From assembly GCA_045631485.1 (NCBI GenBank), contig JAZQUU010000041.1, positions 1 to 9,499 on the forward strand: a DNA stretch of 9,499 bases, written 5' to 3'. This document shows, piece after piece, positions 8,901-9,499 of this stretch. This DNA is from SIG452 sp045631485. Its GTDB lineage: Bacteria; Bacillota; Clostridia; UMGS1840. The translations under genes and the position numbers were made by a program. The notes beneath the pieces are model-generated. The model did no database searches and was not told where the DNA came from. It worked only from the letters and a program-made list of their open reading frames with translations. Numbering within the stretch: the stretch's first letter is position 1; the number at the start of each line of letters is the position of its first letter.

Positions 8901-9449
8901 AACGAGGTGATTGATACCAATCTCACCGAAGTTACACTCACAAATGCCGACACTTCTTATAAGCTGACTCCCTATCATTTCGGCTTTTTATATCCCGATA
9001 ATGTGGACACTATCAAAAACAATTTTGTGAGCGATATTGAGTTGCCCGCAAAATATGACCTCAGAGAATTAGCACAAGTAACCAAATCCAAAGACCAAGG
9101 TGGTTTTGGATTGTGTTGGTGCTTCGGTGCCGCAGCATCTGTGGAAAGCGGTGTGTTAAAGCGTCAGGCAGAAGGTACGCTAAACGGTATTGATAACAAT
9201 CTTCCCCATGTGGAAAAAAATGCCACCATCCAATATGCCGACAACATTGTTTACATCACCTCCTCGGCAGATGCAACAATTTTCGTCACATCTTATGATG
9301 AGCTTTGGAATTTCATCGGTGTAAATCAGTTCTTCATTTCTGCAAACGAAGAAAAAGAAATTCCGGTTCAGAACACTTCCAATACCAAGGTATTTGTATG
9401 GGACGAAGAATTGTTCCCGTTGTGTGAATCTCTTTTGATTTCGCATTAG
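2922..9449 (+). CDS. Giant secreted BspA-type leucine-rich-repeat protein with a circularly permuted papain-like (C1A) peptidase
   Basis: This 2175-residue exported protein combines adhesion-type modules with a cysteine peptidase. The signal peptide MKKLISSTFFLILF... has a likely cut after TPAFA (residue 25). BspA-type leucine-rich repeats (AFxxCxxLxxIxIP pattern) fill about 35-1260, with a Trp-led module recurring at W37, W549, W931 and W1047. Two chitobiase/hexosaminidase C-terminal-type domains follow (about 1267-1345 with VYYTTDGSEPT; 1348-1423 with IFYTLDGSMP), then a fibronectin-III-like segment (1427-1523) and a BIG2-like domain (1524-1604). Next come a peptidase half with His1749 (GNHLITLVGWDD) and Asn1779 (VKNSWGESYGDDGFF), a lectin-like domain (about 1807-1978), a linker, the peptidase half with Gln2059 and Cys2065 (KDQGGFGLCWCF), and a tail (2087-2175). 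No LPxTG, SLH repeats or C-terminal membrane helix is seen. The normal order in the family is Gln-Cys-His-Asn; here it is His-Asn-Gln-Cys. All four residues are present, so activity is plausible. Domain calls are from motifs by eye; substrate is unknown. Confidence 0.92.
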   Translation: MKKLISSTFFLILFVMLIFATPAFADDSGSAGSKITWTFQESTGTLTLSGSGTVTSAPWGKYKADIKEIIISEGITDLYNHAFQDCVNLEKVSFPSTLIKINNYAFKNCTSLKELHLPQNLREIGVNAFYGCSSLEKVVIPPSLSYIYADAFSYCSKLDDVYISDLNAWFNVWMPSSGSPLSGGANLYVNGELLTEAVVSKESLEYYFPLKGCTSLKKVTFTNGSVIPNYFLAGCINLEEVVIRESIWYIGQCAFLSCRSLTEINLPKNVQTIEDYAFSNCTGLTEFTLPDNVPVIDNRVFSGCTNLKKVHISSASKVHTIYPYAFENCKNLQEFTIPATIKKINNSAFFGCESLTSINIPAKVTTIGTNPFEGCVNLSEIQIEEGNTAFVVGEDYGLYTIDKSRLISFAYKKRADTYVFPATLTTYDSGSFQGMKHFSVDPGNTTYAADKYGVLYNQSMNTLRLYPQASEHTVYKVPSGASVANGAFTSVQNLQILYIPYDSVYQAAFSNMPESLIVYVNPGTTTEKSAIACGFDVRYGGYLNNTVSWELSNDCLTISGTGAIPYYEKNDSKPWYSISSKIKTIVIEDGITSLSSKLFNGYTGLEKVVIADSVTTIGTDCFRDCSALADVRLGNGVERLSSGAFKNCTALESISLPSSITSTDMCFSGCTSLKRIEVSDINKFQQISDGYFFYNHGGVLYHNQEPVSHPVILENQSVRVYNYATFVESITYAEGVTSMYTTSNLYAKKFTLSSTIQTFAGYGPYTAEVEIHPDNPYLCSVENVIYNKEKTKLIAYPKVKEDIIFTIPYGVTTIRQSAVSGNQFLTEIVVPKTVQTIEKTAFQSCKNLQKISLPEGLLSIGENAFAYTAIESITIPESVQELASLGIKPVIYGYDDSKAHQYAQQNGLTFVSLGVSQNTLDYGTFGNGLLWRISGEHILYITGNGEMPDYNSPTDAPWHKHMAWIERIIIEDGITAIGSNSFSDYLGKKHIIVFGNIASVSQNAFAASDELTLCGYGSDALEAYASANEITYITMLDFGFASETVQWMYTLDNRLIFMGSGYMSDWSRTEDTPWYSYKKNIVAVEIPEGIKNIGAWSLSGCSALKTLVIPNSVESIMDYSLNGCSSLEELTLPFIGRRRGGEGQENAVFGSVFGFLGVGGSASLSGAIVQRFTESMDKNTYIGAFIPTSIKKVTITDEPFIAYGAFYNCTFQEIVLPAGITHISPYAFYNSASKITYPGTQKAWERVAIGDHNTININITGVDNSTAEPAITVRDVMGGKTIAIEADSKATVYYTTDGSEPTYHSNQYEGEIALTEAGDYEIRAIAIQRGYDESYPVSETIIIPKAEMPIASAESGLTEPGTLISLSCSLEGATIFYTLDGSMPNNNSLVYSEPIEINGFVRLCAIASKEGWANSEPVLYHYLNEYAVPEISIKEASLVSKHSALLHGEIHNPQDLSFFLAEFVYYPKNNPEEAITIAAAENLSFQLENLSEDTLYCYYFQVTNGDKISQSDISEFCTKTYEIPLQVTLNHEGIRLQNGREYQLSATISPQSALHQQVSWRSSNYKIATVNENGVVKAVGIGDAIITATAQEGGASASCKISVYNKYVTESVDISELNIATNTQYYAEYGVTYPNEMEGGNNAQALAYFIRWDGAVTEAKDKNLSPSASSALGYKLETYYLEADADFHIQNAYVLPIREDSHDNDELKRAIKKYGAVAAIMYAAPEYQYGYGSSSYYYDVDWNWSVGNHLITLVGWDDNYPASNFPKKPEGNGAFIVKNSWGESYGDDGFFYISYYDSILARYTNSYVYPELETNANYNNIWQYDYTGPSYKMGYKNSTYAANVFPQDGKALANDELLRAVSFHTVAQDMRYEIYVVDNYIDESSLNTTSPVKSGSLHEMGYHTVELDEYITIKAGNRFAVIVRLIAKDGEMANMLVEKLWSENANMVHFDNVGFFSANGSDWSEIFSDTNICIKAFTDFDNLSKAKTSVYKQNEVIDTNLTEVTLTNADTSYKLTPYHFGFLYPDNVDTIKNNFVSDIELPAKYDLRELAQVTKSKDQGGFGLCWCFGAAASVESGVLKRQAEGTLNGIDNNLPHVEKNATIQYADNIVYITSSADATIFVTSYDELWNFIGVNQFFISANEEKEIPVQNTSNTKVFVWDEELFPLCESLLISH
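3024..6717 (+). repeat. BspA-type leucine-rich repeats with four Trp-led modules (protein level)
   Basis: This part of the giant gene encodes degenerate repeats of about 23 residues of the form AFxxCxxLxxIxIPxxVxxI, for example NYAFKNCTSLKELHLPQNL and SAFFGCESLTSINIPAKV. A second, longer module of about 50 residues appears four times (about 35-83, 547-595, 929-980 and 1045-1095). It has Trp, then L-x-I-x-G-x-G, an acidic stretch, PW and I-x-x-I-x-I-x-x-GI, and each copy opens a new run of leucine-rich repeats. Accessory motifs typical of this family are seen: VIYNKEKTKLIAYP, YGYDDSKAHQYAQQNG, and a Gly-rich insertion with FIGRRRGGEG at 1134-1143. Such repeats usually mediate binding to host or substrate surfaces; the partner here cannot be told. 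Confidence 0.85.
6720..7190 (+). other. Two tandem chitobiase/hexosaminidase C-terminal-type beta domains (domain level)
   Basis: Residues about 1267-1345 and 1348-1423 repeat the same plan: an opening strand, a YYTTDGSEPT / FYTLDGSMPN motif, a Y...I.....G turn and an I-R/C-A-I-A strand ending near a GY/GW. This is the pattern of the CHB_HEX_C_1 family, a small beta domain common in secreted enzymes and adhesins. It probably acts as a spacer between the leucine-rich repeats and the peptidase region. Confidence 0.75.
7200..7733 (+). other. Fibronectin-III-like and BIG2-like spacer domains (domain level)
   Basis: Residues 1427-1523 look like a fibronectin-III-type segment (ALLHGEIHNPQ, LSEDTLYCYYFQVTNG), a weaker call. 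Residues 1524-1604 match the BIG2 bacterial immunoglobulin pattern: an L-x-A-x-I-x-P strand, then VSWRSSNYKIATVNENGVVKA and IGDAIITATAQ. They place the peptidase at a distance from the repeat region. Confidence 0.7.
7743..8339 (+). other. Peptidase C1A, His/Asn half (N-terminal piece of the permuted domain)
   Basis: Residues 1608-1806 begin SVDISELNIATN and continue through GGNNAQALAYFIRWDG (from 1639). In ordinary bacterial C1A peptidases these segments follow directly after the Cys helix. The half ends with the catalytic His1749 in NHLITLVGWDDNY and Asn1779 in KNSWG, with the following GDDGFFYISYYD. No Cys-Trp nucleophile motif occurs in front of it: the preceding residues belong to the BIG2-like domain. 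Confidence 0.85.
8340..8855 (+). other. Lectin-like beta domain attached to the peptidase (domain level)
   Basis: Residues about 1807-1978 (IWQYDYTGPSYKMGY, then NVFPQDGKALANDELLRAVSF, later EYITIKAGNRFAVIVRL) resemble the lectin-like domain that follows the Asn motif in many clostridial C1A peptidases. Its position right after the His/Asn half is the usual one. Ligand binding is not shown. Confidence 0.6.
9042..9179 (+). other. Peptidase C1A, Gln/Cys half (C-terminal piece of the permuted domain)
   Basis: Residues 2041-2086 begin LPAKYDLRELAQVTKSKDQ, the usual start of a mature C1A enzyme. They contain Gln2059 and Cys2065 six residues apart, the same spacing as Gln19 and Cys25 of papain, then WCFGAAASVESGVLKR, the central helix. 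The segment stops just where the DLSE helix should begin, and that helix is instead found at residue 1612. Before it, about 1979-2040 may correspond to a propeptide or linker. Confidence 0.85.
9180..9446 (+). other. C-terminal beta-rich tail of unknown role (domain level)
   Basis: Residues 2087-2175 (YADNIVYITSSADATIFVTS, NTKVFVWDEELFPLCESLLI) resemble a small beta domain often found at the end of clostridial secreted proteins, ending in a K-V-F-x-W-D plus PLxES pattern. It is not a recognised anchor: there is no LPxTG, SLH, choline-binding or membrane segment. The reading frame closes with TAG. Confidence 0.5.
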
Positions 9450-9499
9450 GATTTACTCAATCAATCAAATATTATAAAAAATCTCCTATGAATTTTCAT

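Noticed and set aside
8490..8978. A 162-codon open frame on the minus strand inside the giant gene
   Set aside because: It is antisense to a well-supported domain, shows no family motif, and I see no ribosome binding site or promoter for it; it is a by-product of codon usage in the plus-strand gene.
7743..9179. The peptidase as a frameshifted or decayed ordinary C1A enzyme
   Set aside because: The frame is open throughout, both halves keep all key residues, and the Cys half is displaced rather than missing or shifted in frame.
9450..9499. Possible promoter (TTTACT and TATAAA) or terminator after the giant gene
   Set aside because: The spacing is only 15 bases and the match is weak, there is no stable hairpin with a U-run, and the window ends before any following gene could support it. 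A minus-strand ATG at the last three bases opens a frame of only about a dozen codons.

Overview
The window reads as a low-to-moderate GC genome of the Bacillota, most likely an anaerobic gut-type member of the Clostridia. The reasons are strong AAGGAG/AAAGGAAG ribosome binding sites, consensus sigma-A type promoters, a PutP-type sodium symporter, and a giant BspA-type leucine-rich-repeat surface protein ending in a papain-like peptidase, an architecture common in Clostridia. This placement is an inference from gene style; no ribosomal RNA or taxonomic marker is present.

Layout. Positions 1-1098 (minus strand) hold the first 366 codons of a CinA protein; its C-terminal end lies beyond the left edge. 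Positions 1099-1320 are a divergent control region with one promoter for each direction, a long A/T-rich dyad over the cinA -35 element, and a short hairpin in the leader of the rightward transcript. Positions 1321-2829 (plus) encode a complete 502-residue PutP-like sodium/solute symporter, closed by a strong hairpin at 2844-2875. Positions 2922-9449 (plus) encode a single secreted protein of 2175 residues. The last 50 bases hold no recognisable gene.

The giant protein runs: signal peptide; BspA-type leucine-rich repeats interrupted by four copies of a Trp-led module; two chitobiase/hexosaminidase C-terminal-type beta domains; a fibronectin-III-like segment; a BIG2-like domain; a papain-family (C1A) peptidase; and a C-terminal beta-rich tail. 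The central observation is that the peptidase is out of order. The half with the catalytic His (H1749) and Asn (N1779), together with its lectin-like domain, comes first. The half with the oxyanion Gln (Q2059) and nucleophile Cys (C2065) comes about 290 residues later. The two pieces join up almost exactly at one loop of the papain fold, so the domain looks circularly permuted rather than broken.

How the genes may relate. cinA (pyridine nucleotide salvage) is transcribed away from the others and is probably unrelated. The symporter and the giant protein face the same way with a 92-base gap, and I see no convincing separate promoter for the second. The hairpin between them lacks a strong U-run, so partial read-through is possible. 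A secreted peptidase next to an amino-acid (proline-type) importer would make sense as extracellular protein use, but that link is only an inference.
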